Origin: CAVTOA01 sp963736285
Lineage (GTDB): Bacteria; Actinomycetota; Actinomycetes; Mycobacteriales; QHCE01
Length of the DNA: 64,000 nt
Assembly (NCBI GenBank): GCA_963736285.1
Contig: CAVTOA010000002.1
Location: 372,001 to 436,000, forward strand
Reading direction: 5' to 3'
Shown: positions 26,492 to 35,349 of the stretch, piece after piece
Layout of the letters: each line of letters starts with the position of its first letter
Numbering within the stretch: position 1 is the first letter of the stretch
Notes under the pieces: model-generated
Database searches by the model: none
What the model was told of the DNA's origin: nothing
The model's input: only the letters and a program-made list of their open reading frames with translations
Translations under genes and position numbers: made by a program

Positions 26492-27469
26492 CTACCCCAA
26501 CGCCCGGGGGTGGGCTTCGACGTAGATTTCGCGCAGTCTGTCGACGGTGATCATGGTGTAGATCTGGGTAGTGGTCACCGATGAATGACCCAGCAGCTCT
26601 TGCACCACCCGCACATCGACCCCGCCTTCCAGCAAGTGGGTGGCGAAGGAATGACGCAGGGTATGCGGTGACACGGCCGGCATGCCGGCGCGTTCGGCCA
26701 CGATTTGCATGATCATCCAGGCACTTTGCCGCGACAGTTGCCCACCACGGGCATTTAAAAATAACGCCGACGTGCCCCGACCATGGGCAGCAAGTGACGG
26801 CCGGGCCCGCACCAAATATTCGTCCACCGCAGACAGTGCGTAGGAGCCAATGGGGACGATCCGGGTTTTGCTGCCCTTACCCCGCAACGTCACCACCCGC
26901 CCCACACGGTCCACATCGTCTATCGCCAAACCGATGGCCTCAGAAATGCGAGCGCCCGTGGCATACAGCAGCTCCAGCAAGGCGCGGTCCCGGATGGCGA
27001 GCATGCCCCCCACGATGCTCGCGGCCTCCAAGAGCCGCTCCACTTCGTCTACGGGGATGGCTTTGGGTAGCCGTTGGGGCACCCGGGGTGGCCGCACCGC
27101 CCGAGTGGGGTCTTCCCGAGTCCAACCCTCGCGTACCGCGAACCGGTGGAGTCCACGCACCGCACTGATGGCGCGGGAGGCGGAACTGGCCGCAAGCGGT
27201 GGATAGTTTTCGTCGCCGGTGCGTAACCGCGCCGCATAGTCGCTGACCTGATTGCTGGAAACGGCTGCCAGCGTGCCGACTCGGCGTGCGGCTACAAAGC
27301 GGAGGTAACGGTCAAGGTCGCGACGGTAGGAGATGAGCGTGTTACGGGCCATGCCCCGCTCCACCGCGAGGTGGTCGAGATAGCCACGTATCTGACGCAG
27401 CAGCGTGGGGTCGATATCTACGTCGAACACGTGGGAGTCCGCTAGCTGTGTGCTCACTACCTCGTCCAT
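26492..27469 (-). CDS. xerD: tyrosine recombinase XerD
   Basis: 325-residue recombinase that resolves chromosome dimers at dif. Intact. N-terminal SAM-like core-binding domain GYLDHLAVERGMARNTLISY; catalytic residues: Arg in ATGARISEAIG, Lys in GKGSKTRIVP, His and Arg in SPHTLRHSFATHLL, His in QELLGHSSVTTT and Tyr in IYTMITVDRLREIY. Start ATG 27469. Position downstream of ald and near parA/scpAB matches actinobacterial xerD rather than a phage integrase. No FtsK or dif is seen here. Confidence 0.93.
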   Translation of the reverse strand: MDEVVSTQLADSHVFDVDIDPTLLRQIRGYLDHLAVERGMARNTLISYRRDLDRYLRFVAARRVGTLAAVSSNQVSDYAARLRTGDENYPPLAASSASRAISAVRGLHRFAVREGWTREDPTRAVRPPRVPQRLPKAIPVDEVERLLEAASIVGGMLAIRDRALLELLYATGARISEAIGLAIDDVDRVGRVVTLRGKGSKTRIVPIGSYALSAVDEYLVRARPSLAAHGRGTSALFLNARGGQLSRQSAWMIMQIVAERAGMPAVSPHTLRHSFATHLLEGGVDVRVVQELLGHSSVTTTQIYTMITVDRLREIYVEAHPRALG

Positions 27470-27540
27470 AGTGGTCAGTTTCTAACAGGGCACCGACGTT
27501 TTAACGATCGCTACCCCCAGACTCCTTGTCGGCAGCTTTG

Positions 27541-27587
27541 CTGACCGGTGGTTTTCCGTAGTCATACTCCAGGAAACCACCGGTCAG
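27541..27587. terminator. TGACCGGT palindromic element downstream of ald
   Basis: Inverted repeat CTGACCGGTGGTTTTCC and GGAAACCACCGGTCAG, pairing over 16 bases with one bulged base and a 14-base loop. It starts 8 bp past the ald stop, between ald and xerD. It shares the outer TGACCGGTG word with the copies at 21.4 and 26.4 kb while the inner stem differs. Confidence 0.7.
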
Positions 27588-27594
27588 CCATGAG

Positions 27595-28710
27595 TTAGGC
27601 CAGTGCCTCGGTCAGGCCCAAATGGGACAGACCGTGCGCTTGCGCGACCTGCTCGTACACGATGTGTCCGTCATGGGTGTTGAGCCCCCGCGCGAGCGCG
27701 GAGTCGGCGCGGCAGGCATCACGCCAACCCTGATGTGCCAGCTCCACCACATAAGGCAAGGTGACGTTGGTCAGCGCGTACGTGGAGGTGTGCGGAACCG
27801 CACCCGGCATGTTTGCCACGCAGTACATCAACGAATCATGGACCGGATACACCGGATCGTCGTGGGTGGTGGGCCGAGAGTCCTCAAAACATCCGCCCTG
27901 GTCAATGGAGATGTCGACCAACACGCTGCCTGGCTTCATCCGCGACACCAGCTCGTTGGAGATGAGCGTGGGGGCCTTAGCTCCAGGAACAAGTACCGCG
28001 CCGATAACCAGGTCGGCGTCGAGCACCGCACCCTCTAGTTGGAACGCATTGGACGCCACCGTGGTGACGCGTCCAGCAAACGCACGATCGGCGATGCGGA
28101 GACGCTCAATGTTTTTGTCCAGCAGCGAAACATCCGCACCCATGCCGGCAGCGACCGTAGCCGCATTCATGCCCGACACACCCGCGCCGATGACCACCAC
28201 CCGGGCCGCGTGCACCCCGGGAACCCCGCCCATCAATACTCCGCGACCGCCCGGTGCTCGCATGAGGTAGTAGGAGCCGACTTGCGGAGCCAATCGACCC
28301 GCGACCTCACTCATCGGCGCCAGCAGCGGCAACGAGCGATCGGCGAGCTCCACGGTTTCATACGCAATAGCCGTGACGCGCCGATCTAGCAGCGCGTCGG
28401 TGCACTCCTTAGAAGCAGCCAAATGTAGATACGTGAACAGTGTCTGTCCTGGCCGCATGAGCGCGTACTCGGGCGCAATGGGCTCCTTAACCTTCAAAAT
28501 CAGCTCAGCGTCAGACCACACCTGCTCGGCAGTGTCGGCGATACGTGCGCCAGCATTGCGGTAGTCGCTATCGGGAATGGACGAACCTATACCCGCGTCT
28601 TTTTCGACCAGGACGTCATGGCCATGGCGAGTCAGCTCAAGCACACCGGCTGGAGTGATCGCCACCCGATATTCTCGGTTCTTAATCTCGCGCGGGACAC
28701 CGATCTTCAT
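27595..28710 (-). CDS. ald: alanine dehydrogenase
   Basis: 371-residue NAD-dependent enzyme, L-Ala + NAD + H2O to pyruvate + NH3 + NADH. Intact and of typical length. Signatures: MKIGVPREIKNREYRVAITP, EKDAGIGSSIPDSDY, KVKEPIAPEYALMRPGQTLF with the catalytic Lys, the nucleotide motif VVIGAGVSGMNAAT, then DISIDQGGCFEDSRPTTHDD with the catalytic Asp. Start ATG 28710. Divergent from the TM2 gene with 73 bp between them. A role in alanine supply for peptidoglycan or in redox balance is likely. Confidence 0.95.
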   Translation of the reverse strand: MKIGVPREIKNREYRVAITPAGVLELTRHGHDVLVEKDAGIGSSIPDSDYRNAGARIADTAEQVWSDAELILKVKEPIAPEYALMRPGQTLFTYLHLAASKECTDALLDRRVTAIAYETVELADRSLPLLAPMSEVAGRLAPQVGSYYLMRAPGGRGVLMGGVPGVHAARVVVIGAGVSGMNAATVAAGMGADVSLLDKNIERLRIADRAFAGRVTTVASNAFQLEGAVLDADLVIGAVLVPGAKAPTLISNELVSRMKPGSVLVDISIDQGGCFEDSRPTTHDDPVYPVHDSLMYCVANMPGAVPHTSTYALTNVTLPYVVELAHQGWRDACRADSALARGLNTHDGHIVYEQVAQAHGLSHLGLTEALA

Positions 28711-28783
28711 TGCCAGACCTTCTTTCGATCAGAGCGCCAGTCGAGGTGTATTCGCTCGACTTCTCCAGTTACCCTCTGAGGCC

Positions 28784-29293
28784 ATGACCAACTACAGCTC
28801 TTCTCCGCCGCCAGAGGGACAGCCCTCTTCCGGTCAGCCATACTCGTCCGGGCCGCCGTCGCATCCGCAGAGCGGAGCACCATCGCCCGCATCAGGGCAA
28901 CCGTACCCGCAACCACCGGCGCCGCCACCTTATCCGCCTGGTCAGCAGCCCAATCCCCAGGGTCACGGCGGCTATCCGCATGGTGGTCCCGGTGGCTATC
29001 CGCCCGCAGCTCCGCCACACGGCATGGATCCGACAGCGCCACGGCCTGGTGCACCATATGGCGCGGACCCCGTAACCGGACAGCCCTATTCGGATAAGCA
29101 AAAATTGGTCACTGGCCTCCTCAACATTTTCATTCCAGGTGTAGGCCGGCTCTACGCCGGCCACATGGGCATCGGAATTGCCCAACTACTCCTGTGGTGC
29201 CTGGTGGTTGGGGCGATTTGGAGTTTCATTGACGGGATCATCATCCTGGTCAACGGCGGCACAGATGGCGAAGGGCGACCGCTCCGTCCATAA
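28784..29293 (+). CDS. proline-rich TM2-domain membrane protein
   Basis: 169-residue protein. Residues 1-100 are a disordered Pro/Gly/Ser/Gln tail with repeats like SGQPY and PPGQQP; residues 105-160 are a TM2 domain: SDKQKLVTGLLNIFIPGVGR, then LYAGHMGIGIAQLLLWCLVV and WSFIDGIIILVNGG, two helices with a short turn. TM2 proteins of this design are frequent in actinobacteria; the function is unknown. ATG 28784 is preceded by a CTGAGG purine stretch. A 13-bp palindrome and a hairpin follow the stop. Confidence 0.8.
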   Translation: MTNYSSSPPPEGQPSSGQPYSSGPPSHPQSGAPSPASGQPYPQPPAPPPYPPGQQPNPQGHGGYPHGGPGGYPPAAPPHGMDPTAPRPGAPYGADPVTGQPYSDKQKLVTGLLNIFIPGVGRLYAGHMGIGIAQLLLWCLVVGAIWSFIDGIIILVNGGTDGEGRPLRP

Positions 29294-29294
29294 T

Positions 29295-29307
29295 GTCCAT
29301 AGTGGAC
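29295..29307. repeat. GTCCATAGTGGAC palindrome
   Basis: Near-perfect odd palindrome one base after the TM2 stop. A similar word, GTCCATTGTGGAC, is at 21574-21586 and GTCCGTTGTGGAC at 58291-58303; it resembles the TCCAC(A/T)GTGGA family listed in the findings. Confidence 0.4.
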
Positions 29308-29335
29308 TAAGAGGTGTTGGATAACTAAGTGTCAC

Positions 29336-29378
29336 CCTGGGGGGTGTCGACATAACCACTCTGCCCGACATCCCCAGG
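29336..29378 (+). terminator. hairpin downstream of the TM2 gene
   Basis: CCTGGGGGGTGTCG pairs with CGACATCCCCAGG (one bulge or mismatch) around a 16-base loop, 42 bp past the stop. No strong T-run follows. Confidence 0.5.
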
Positions 29379-29532
29379 TGCTAAATAGCTATATGCGACA
29401 ACGGAAATCGACGTACCGACAGGTCAGGCAGCTCATGACCGAAGCATCACAACGGCACAGGTTTTCCTTAGTTTATCTTCGGTAGGGTTGGGTACGCACA
29501 AGCACCACACCCCCTACCCCCGGTATTGCTTT

Positions 29533-30921
29533 ATGCCTTTTCGCACTCATGCACCCACTGCGGCTGCACCAGGGCTCGCCAGACGAGTCACCAAACGACT
29601 CGCTACTCATCAAGAGCAGCACCAGACGCAATCCACCAGCCCAAAACGCCCTCGCCTTTATGCACTAGACGGCCTGCGCCTGTTAGCGGCATTGTCGGTT
29701 GTCGCCTTTCACTTCTTGGCCTTCAGTAAAGGCCTGCACCACGGGGCCTGGGAGAAGGAGCCCTCCGAACTGTTTGGCATGGCACACCACATCGCCTCCT
29801 TCGGCTGGCTCGGCGTGGAGCTGTTCTTCGTCGTGAGTGGGTTCGTGATCTGCATGTCCTGCTGGGACAAAACACCGCGTGACTTCGTCTTTTCTCGAGT
29901 GGCTCGGCTATACCCCGCCTACTGGTTTTCGGTGCTCACCACCGCGGCCGTGCTGGCGATATGGCCGGTAGTCCGTGCCGTCCCCTCCCCCAGGGTCACG
30001 CTCGCAAACCTCACCATGTTGCAAGATCCGCTCGGTTTCGACGACATCGACGGCGTGTATTGGTCGTTATGGAGCGAGATTCGTTTCTATCTGGTTTTCG
30101 CACTCGTGCTCGTCACCGGGCTCACGTACCGTCGCGTCATCACTTTTTGTGTGACTTGGGGCCTGGCTGGAGTCGCCGCGACACAGCTCCATTCCCCGCT
30201 GCTGACCACCTTCACGATGCCGCAGTACGCGCCGTTTTTCATCGCCGGCATCAGCATGTATTTGATGTACAAATTTCGGCCGACGTGGGCATTGTGGGCA
30301 ATCCTTGCCGGCTCGTGGCTGCTCGGCTTGCGCGAACTCAACCCGATGGTCGCCACCGCGCAAGAGTCCGTGCACCACCATGTGTCCTGGATTGGTTGCG
30401 CCACGGTGGTGACGGGGATCTTCTCGGTCATCCTCGCGTGTGCCCTGGGGCTCTTTGATCGTGTGCGGTGGCGTTGGCTCACCGTTGCCGGCGCGCTCAC
30501 CTATCCGCTGTACTTATTACACGAGGACATCGGGTGGACCGTCATTCGGCTTTTGCACACCCGGATGCCGCCGTGGGTGCTATTGGCACTGTTGGTGACT
30601 GTACTTCTGGTGGCCAGTTGGCTGGTTCACAGGTTTGTGGAACAACCCCTAAGCCGGTTCGTCATCGCCACATCCCAGCTTCTACAGAAGCACAGCCCAC
30701 AACGTCAGCGGCGACTCTCCTATCGAGCCGCCGTCTTACGCCCCGACCATGGCACCACCGCTGGTCGCATCCCGCGCCAACCAGCATCACGAGCCCGTAC
30801 CGCCGCCAACAAACCGGCCACGGCCGGGGCGTGCTCTATTTCTCCGGCCAGCGCTCTACCCACAGCATCATCAAGGGGCATCCATTCGCTGGTCATGGTC
30901 GCCTCCTCATCGAAGCGCTGA
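29533..30921 (+). CDS. acyltransferase-3 family membrane protein (OafA/OatA-like)
   Basis: About 462-residue integral membrane acyltransferase that moves acyl groups onto extracytoplasmic sugars. First block YALDGLRLLAALSVVAFHFL with the catalytic-His region, then FGWLGVELFFVVSGFVICMS, FVFSRVARLYPAYWFSVL, YWSLWSEIRFYLVFAL and YPLYLLHEDIGW; ten helices are visible, ending at about residue 380 (FVEQPLSRFVI). The last 67 or so residues (after about 30720) are antisense to the NUDIX gene and look non-coding, so the natural stop was probably lost by a slip near 30700. Start ATG 29533; TTG 29488 is a longer alternative. Confidence 0.8.
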   Translation: MPFRTHAPTAAAPGLARRVTKRLATHQEQHQTQSTSPKRPRLYALDGLRLLAALSVVAFHFLAFSKGLHHGAWEKEPSELFGMAHHIASFGWLGVELFFVVSGFVICMSCWDKTPRDFVFSRVARLYPAYWFSVLTTAAVLAIWPVVRAVPSPRVTLANLTMLQDPLGFDDIDGVYWSLWSEIRFYLVFALVLVTGLTYRRVITFCVTWGLAGVAATQLHSPLLTTFTMPQYAPFFIAGISMYLMYKFRPTWALWAILAGSWLLGLRELNPMVATAQESVHHHVSWIGCATVVTGIFSVILACALGLFDRVRWRWLTVAGALTYPLYLLHEDIGWTVIRLLHTRMPPWVLLALLVTVLLVASWLVHRFVEQPLSRFVIATSQLLQKHSPQRQRRLSYRAAVLRPDHGTTAGRIPRQPASRARTAANKPATAGACSISPASALPTASSRGIHSLVMVASSSKR

Positions 30922-31343
30922 TGCTGGTCAACTTCTGGAATTGCCGTGAGATTCCGTGCCAGAAAAACCCGAATGAGCTCATCACTGGAGCCAGTCGATG
31001 CCGCCAAATCAACCAAGACGTTCCACTCCGCGGCCACCAGATCGGCCTCTTCCGCGAGCTCACGCGCAGCCGTCAGATGTGGAGGCTCTCCAGGCACATC
31101 CAGCAAACCTGCCGGGATTTCCCACAGCTCCCGACGCAACGGATGGCGGTATTGCCGGATCAGCAATACCGCGTCAGCCGTCTCGTCATAAGGAACCACT
31201 GCCACCGCGCCGAGATGACCACTGATGTAGTCACGGACGGCTGAACCGCCACCGGGCATCGTCACCTCGTCACTGACCACACCAAAGATGGAGTTACGGA
31301 AGCGCTCGGTGCTGGTGACGGTCTCGAAAGAATGCCCGCTCAC
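30720..31343 (-). CDS. NUDIX hydrolase, ADP-ribose pyrophosphatase type
   Basis: 207-residue enzyme that splits ADP-ribose or related nucleotide-sugars into AMP and a sugar phosphate. Nudix box PAGLLDVPGEPPHLTAAREL followed by AEEADL with the metal-binding Glu residues; upstream HLGAVAVVPYDETADAVLLI and RQYRHPLRRELWEIP, typical for the ADPR group (Rv1700-like). Start GTG 31343 shares a 4-bp GTGA overlap with the pyrG stop. Intact. The convergent acyltransferase reading overlaps its 3' end by 202 bp. Confidence 0.9.
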   Translation of the reverse strand: MSGHSFETVTSTERFRNSIFGVVSDEVTMPGGGSAVRDYISGHLGAVAVVPYDETADAVLLIRQYRHPLRRELWEIPAGLLDVPGEPPHLTAARELAEEADLVAAEWNVLVDLAASTGSSDELIRVFLARNLTAIPEVDQHQRFDEEATMTSEWMPLDDAVGRALAGEIEHAPAVAGLLAAVRARDAGWRGMRPAVVPWSGRKTAAR

Positions 31344-33094
31344 TGACTCACCTCTACTGGAGACTCGGTCGACACCGGCACGCCAGGCACCTCCACTGGT
31401 AGTTGACTCTGCGCTGAATACGCCAAGGCCGCTGCCACAAACGACCGGAACAGCGGATTCGCGCGCGTCGGGCGAGAAGTGAACTCCGGGTGCGCCTGGG
31501 TCGCCACGAAGAAAGGATGCAATTCGCGTGACAGCTCGATGAACTCCACCAGCGAACCATCCGGCGATGTTCCAGAAAACACCAGACCGGCTTTGCTCAG
31601 CTGGTCGCGAAACGCATTATTGACCTCATAGCGGTGACGATGGCGCTCACTGACCACAGTGGACTCATATGCTTCTGCCACCAAGCTCCCTGGAGTTAGG
31701 TGCGCCGGGTATGCCCCCAACCGCATAGTGCCACCTAGATCGCCCTCACCGGCCACAATGTTTTCTTGTTCGGCCATCGTGGAGATCACCGGCTGCGCTG
31801 CGTGGGCGTCAAACTCCGTGGAGTTCGCCTCGCGCAAGTTAGCCAGCGAACGGGCCACCTCAATCACCATGCATTGCAGACCCAGGCATATACCCAGCGT
31901 GGGGATATGGTGCTCGCGAGCGAACCGGATAGCCCCCAGCTTGCCTTCGATGCCGCGCACCCCGAACCCGCCAGGAACAAGCACCCCATCGACGCCAGCC
32001 AGCACCCGGGCAGCTGACGTGGGTTCCTGACAGTCGTCGGCGGCAACCCACCGGATTTTGACTCGTGCGTGGTGTGCGAAACCACCCGCGCGAACAGCTT
32101 CGGTCACAGAGAGATAGGCGTCGGGTAGGTCGATGTATTTTCCCACCATCGCGATCGTGACTTCACGGCTTGGATGATGAACCCGCCGCAGGAGATCGTC
32201 CCAACTCGACCAATCCACATCGCGGAACGGCAGGCCCAGCCGGCGCACCACAAACGCGTCGAGTCCTTCGCTGTGCAGCACTTTCGGGATGTCATAAATA
32301 GACGCCGCATCCGCTGCTGACACCACCGCGTCAGCGTCCACATCGCACATCAGACTGATCTTGCGCTTTAAGGTCGCCGGAATCTCACGGTCGGAACGGC
32401 ATACCACCGCGTCGGGTTGAATACCGATGTTGCGCAGCGCCGCGACTGAATGCTGAGTGGGTTTAGTCTTCAACTCGCCACTCGGCGCCAAATACGGGAT
32501 GAGCGAGACGTGCACAAAAAGGCAGTTGTCTCTGCCGATGTCGTGTCGGATCTGCCGGATCGCTTCCAAGAACGGCAACGACTCGATGTCACCAACCGTT
32601 CCCCCTACCTCGGTGATCACCACGTCAGGAACATCCGAAGCGGGCATCGAACCCGACGGGCTGTCTTCTCCAGTGCCCGCCATCGCCCGCACCCGATGCT
32701 TGATCTCGTTGGTGATGTGCGGGATGACTTGGACTGTGTCTCCCAAATACTCGCCGCGACGTTCTTTGGCGATGACGGTGGAATACACCTGCCCGGTGGT
32801 CACATTCGCGGCGCGGGTGAGGGTGGCGTCGAGGAACCGCTCGTAATGCCCCACATCAAGGTCGGTTTCGGCGCCATCTTCCGTGACGTACACCTCGCCG
32901 TGTTGAAACGGGTTCATGGTGCCGGGATCGACATTGAGATAAGGGTCGAGTTTTTGCATCATCACCCGCAGGCCACGGGCGCTGAGCAAACTACCCAGGC
33001 TGCTTGCGGTCAGGCCTTTACCAAGCGAGGATGCGACCCCACCGGTGACGAAGATGTGTTTGGTGACTGGCTGCGCACGCAACGACAGTTGCAA
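31340..33094 (-). CDS. pyrG: CTP synthase
   Basis: 584-residue enzyme, UTP + ATP + Gln to CTP. Intact. Synthetase domain: TKHIFVTGGVASSLGKGLTA, KLDPYLNVDPGTMNPFQHGE, YLGDTVQVIPHITNEIK. Glutaminase domain: VPGGFGVRGIEGKLGA, nucleophile Cys in TLGICLGLQCMVIEVARS, and His/Glu in VATQAHPEFTSRP. The start is TTG 33094 with GGGAG upstream, giving the normal length; the reading frame is open for a further 220 codons but overlaps the neighbour gene and looks non-coding. It follows the two phosphatase-like membrane genes. Confidence 0.95.
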   Translation of the reverse strand: MQLSLRAQPVTKHIFVTGGVASSLGKGLTASSLGSLLSARGLRVMMQKLDPYLNVDPGTMNPFQHGEVYVTEDGAETDLDVGHYERFLDATLTRAANVTTGQVYSTVIAKERRGEYLGDTVQVIPHITNEIKHRVRAMAGTGEDSPSGSMPASDVPDVVITEVGGTVGDIESLPFLEAIRQIRHDIGRDNCLFVHVSLIPYLAPSGELKTKPTQHSVAALRNIGIQPDAVVCRSDREIPATLKRKISLMCDVDADAVVSAADAASIYDIPKVLHSEGLDAFVVRRLGLPFRDVDWSSWDDLLRRVHHPSREVTIAMVGKYIDLPDAYLSVTEAVRAGGFAHHARVKIRWVAADDCQEPTSAARVLAGVDGVLVPGGFGVRGIEGKLGAIRFAREHHIPTLGICLGLQCMVIEVARSLANLREANSTEFDAHAAQPVISTMAEQENIVAGEGDLGGTMRLGAYPAHLTPGSLVAEAYESTVVSERHRHRYEVNNAFRDQLSKAGLVFSGTSPDGSLVEFIELSRELHPFFVATQAHPEFTSRPTRANPLFRSFVAAALAYSAQSQLPVEVPGVPVSTESPVEVSQ

Positions 33095-33147
33095 GGAAAC
33101 TCCCGTGGTTATTCGTGTGGTCTGTCCACGGGATTTCACAGTAACAC

Positions 33148-35349
33148 TCAGCGAATGGGGGTGCCCTGCGGCGTCGGGGTATTGGACAGCGATGCCCACC
33201 GTGCACTGTGGCCGCCTCCAGGATGGCGAATACCTGGCCCTAAACGGGCCAGCCACATACACAACGCAAGGGTGACGGGCCCGGTCAGAAGCGCCATGAC
33301 CAGCGGAATGATGATTCCAGAATCGTTGGTGGCAAAGCCGAGAATCGCCGCAACCGCTGTACCCACTAGTGCGACCCGCAGTACCGGCATTTCGTCGTAG
33401 GCGTTCCGCAGGATGCGAGTCGGGCGGAAAATCACCACAATAAGGAGCACGACTAAGGCAAAACCGGCAATCGTTTGCGGTCCCAGAAACAGTGTATCGA
33501 GGTTCGCCGATATCTTCCGATGGATCATGGTGAACGCCGAACCGTCGATAATGGACTGGAAAAACCGTCCAAAGTGACTTCGGCTTTCTTCTGGCCGCAG
33601 ATAATCCAGCCAACTGATTCCCAGCACCAACGCGGCCCCGCAACCTACCGAGACCGCCACCCGTATCCAGGTGACGCGTAGCTGTGCGGAGAGCAACGCG
33701 ATCACCACGAATGCCGGCACCAGGGTGAGCATTCCGCCAAAGTCTGACCCCCATTGAGGCAGGCCCTCAATGGCGATGGTGGGCAACGCGATGACCGTGA
33801 CAATGCTCAGCGCCACCATTCGGCTGTGCCCATGGGCAAGGAACGCGGCGAAAAGCACGGCGGCGGCGGTAAGTACCGAGAAGGCGATGTTGCCAAAGCC
33901 GACAAACCGCCCAGCCACCAGTGGGCTATACCCGAGCAGGCTGTCCATCTGCAGCCAGCACCCGGTGATGCCGTCGATGGACAACACCAGCAGTGTGACA
34001 CCCGATAGCGCGATCACCCGCGTCCGCATGCGATCGCGCAATGGATCCACCACACCGGCAAGCGCGGCAACCGCCAACACAATCACCGCCGCTATCGCCA
34101 CGGCGACTACGATGGACAGCATCGGCCAGCGGGTACGCCACCACGGAACCAGGTTCGCCAAGAAGGTTGCCACCGGCACGGCGGCAAGCGCCAAACCCAC
34201 CCAACCGCCGGCACGTAGAGCCATCCGCGGTACCGCTTTGCCACGACTGCGCCGCACCAACAGCCACAGCGTGCCGGCGAGCGCCACGAGCAATAGCGCG
34301 CCCAAGCCGATATCGAATGTCACCATGACCGAACGTTGTGCCACCGCATGTGTGTCTGTGTCGGCGAGGCGGCGGACGATCTCGTCCACGCTGGCGGGCC
34401 GTCCTTGTTCGCCCCCCGCCAGCGGACGTCCCGCCATCGCATCAGGCACATTGTGGCGCAATAGCTCCAACACAGTCGGGGCCACATCGGACAGTTGGAC
34501 ATAAGGTGTGCGCCGAGTGCTGGGCGAATGCAGCCATCCCGGAGTAAACGGCCCGCCTTCGGCGGCGACCACATGCAGCCGTGGCTGATGGGCGTCGGTC
34601 TCAGAGACCCCGACGACCATGATCACCGAGTCTGCCGGCCGATGCGATTCGATAGCGCGAAGTTGACGGTCTACCGCGGTCAGCGAAGCCTGGCGCCGAG
34701 CGCCCGACGCGTCATCGGCAACCGCTCCAGCATCCACCACGGTCAGCGGACAACGCCGCAGCAAACCGGACGGGTTTTGTGGCAACTGCGTCGCATAGTT
34801 ATCGACTTTGCCCTCTTTGTCGGCTGCCGCCAGCGCTCCTCCAGGCCCCACAGCGGAGGAACAGAAGACCTCGGTGCCCAATGAACCGGGCTTAGCACCA
34901 AAACGAAGCTGGTCGTTGAGTTCCCGTATCCGCGGCATCTCCGTTACGACGGCGCCACGACCCTCTCGCTTGACCGCGGGCGCCTCACGCACGCCGCAAC
35001 CAGCATCGGGTTCAACATCGCTGGGATTAACAACCGCGGCATAAGTTCCAGCACCGACAGTCAGCCAGCCCTCGCCCGGACACGTCACAGACGGCGCGGA
35101 CCGCACCGACAGCGTGCCGTCAGACCCCTGATCGACCAGACGCGCCAACGCTGGGGTCCTCGTGCGGGAAACGTCTTCCCACCGCAAACCAGCAACACCC
35201 ACCACGATGACGTGCCGGGTGTGCGCAACTGGCTTCTTCTCGTCGCCAAAAGCCTGAGAACTCCAATGTCCAATGATGAGCAACACCAGACCGGCCAGCA
35301 GCGCGACAACTCCCCCGCGAATAACCGAACGGCTCATGACGCAGGTCAT
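33148..35349 (-). CDS. phosphatase-superfamily-like membrane protein, paralog 2
   Basis: 733 residues, intact. One N-terminal membrane anchor (VIRGGVVALLAGLVLLIIGH), then an extracytoplasmic domain of about 300 residues with alkaline-phosphatase-like landmarks: RHVIVVGVAGLRWEDV, VTCPGEGWLTVGAGTY with a possible Thr nucleophile, and YVQLSDVAPTVLELL. The C-terminal half has about ten helices with marked soluble-loop motifs: GYSPLVAGRFVGFGN, PQWGSDFGGMLTL and ESRSHFGRFFQSIIDGSA. Start ATG 35349 forms an ATGA overlap with the restored end of paralog 1. Enzyme activity and substrate are unknown; metal ligands are only partly recognisable. Confidence 0.7.
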   Translation of the reverse strand: MTCVMSRSVIRGGVVALLAGLVLLIIGHWSSQAFGDEKKPVAHTRHVIVVGVAGLRWEDVSRTRTPALARLVDQGSDGTLSVRSAPSVTCPGEGWLTVGAGTYAAVVNPSDVEPDAGCGVREAPAVKREGRGAVVTEMPRIRELNDQLRFGAKPGSLGTEVFCSSAVGPGGALAAADKEGKVDNYATQLPQNPSGLLRRCPLTVVDAGAVADDASGARRQASLTAVDRQLRAIESHRPADSVIMVVGVSETDAHQPRLHVVAAEGGPFTPGWLHSPSTRRTPYVQLSDVAPTVLELLRHNVPDAMAGRPLAGGEQGRPASVDEIVRRLADTDTHAVAQRSVMVTFDIGLGALLLVALAGTLWLLVRRSRGKAVPRMALRAGGWVGLALAAVPVATFLANLVPWWRTRWPMLSIVVAVAIAAVIVLAVAALAGVVDPLRDRMRTRVIALSGVTLLVLSIDGITGCWLQMDSLLGYSPLVAGRFVGFGNIAFSVLTAAAVLFAAFLAHGHSRMVALSIVTVIALPTIAIEGLPQWGSDFGGMLTLVPAFVVIALLSAQLRVTWIRVAVSVGCGAALVLGISWLDYLRPEESRSHFGRFFQSIIDGSAFTMIHRKISANLDTLFLGPQTIAGFALVVLLIVVIFRPTRILRNAYDEMPVLRVALVGTAVAAILGFATNDSGIIIPLVMALLTGPVTLALCMWLARLGPGIRHPGGGHSARWASLSNTPTPQGTPIR

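Noticed and set aside
33095..33754. 220-codon N-terminal extension of CTP synthase
   Set aside because: It overlaps the 3' end of the upstream membrane gene on the same strand and resembles no PyrG; the TTG at 33094 with GGGAG gives the normal length.
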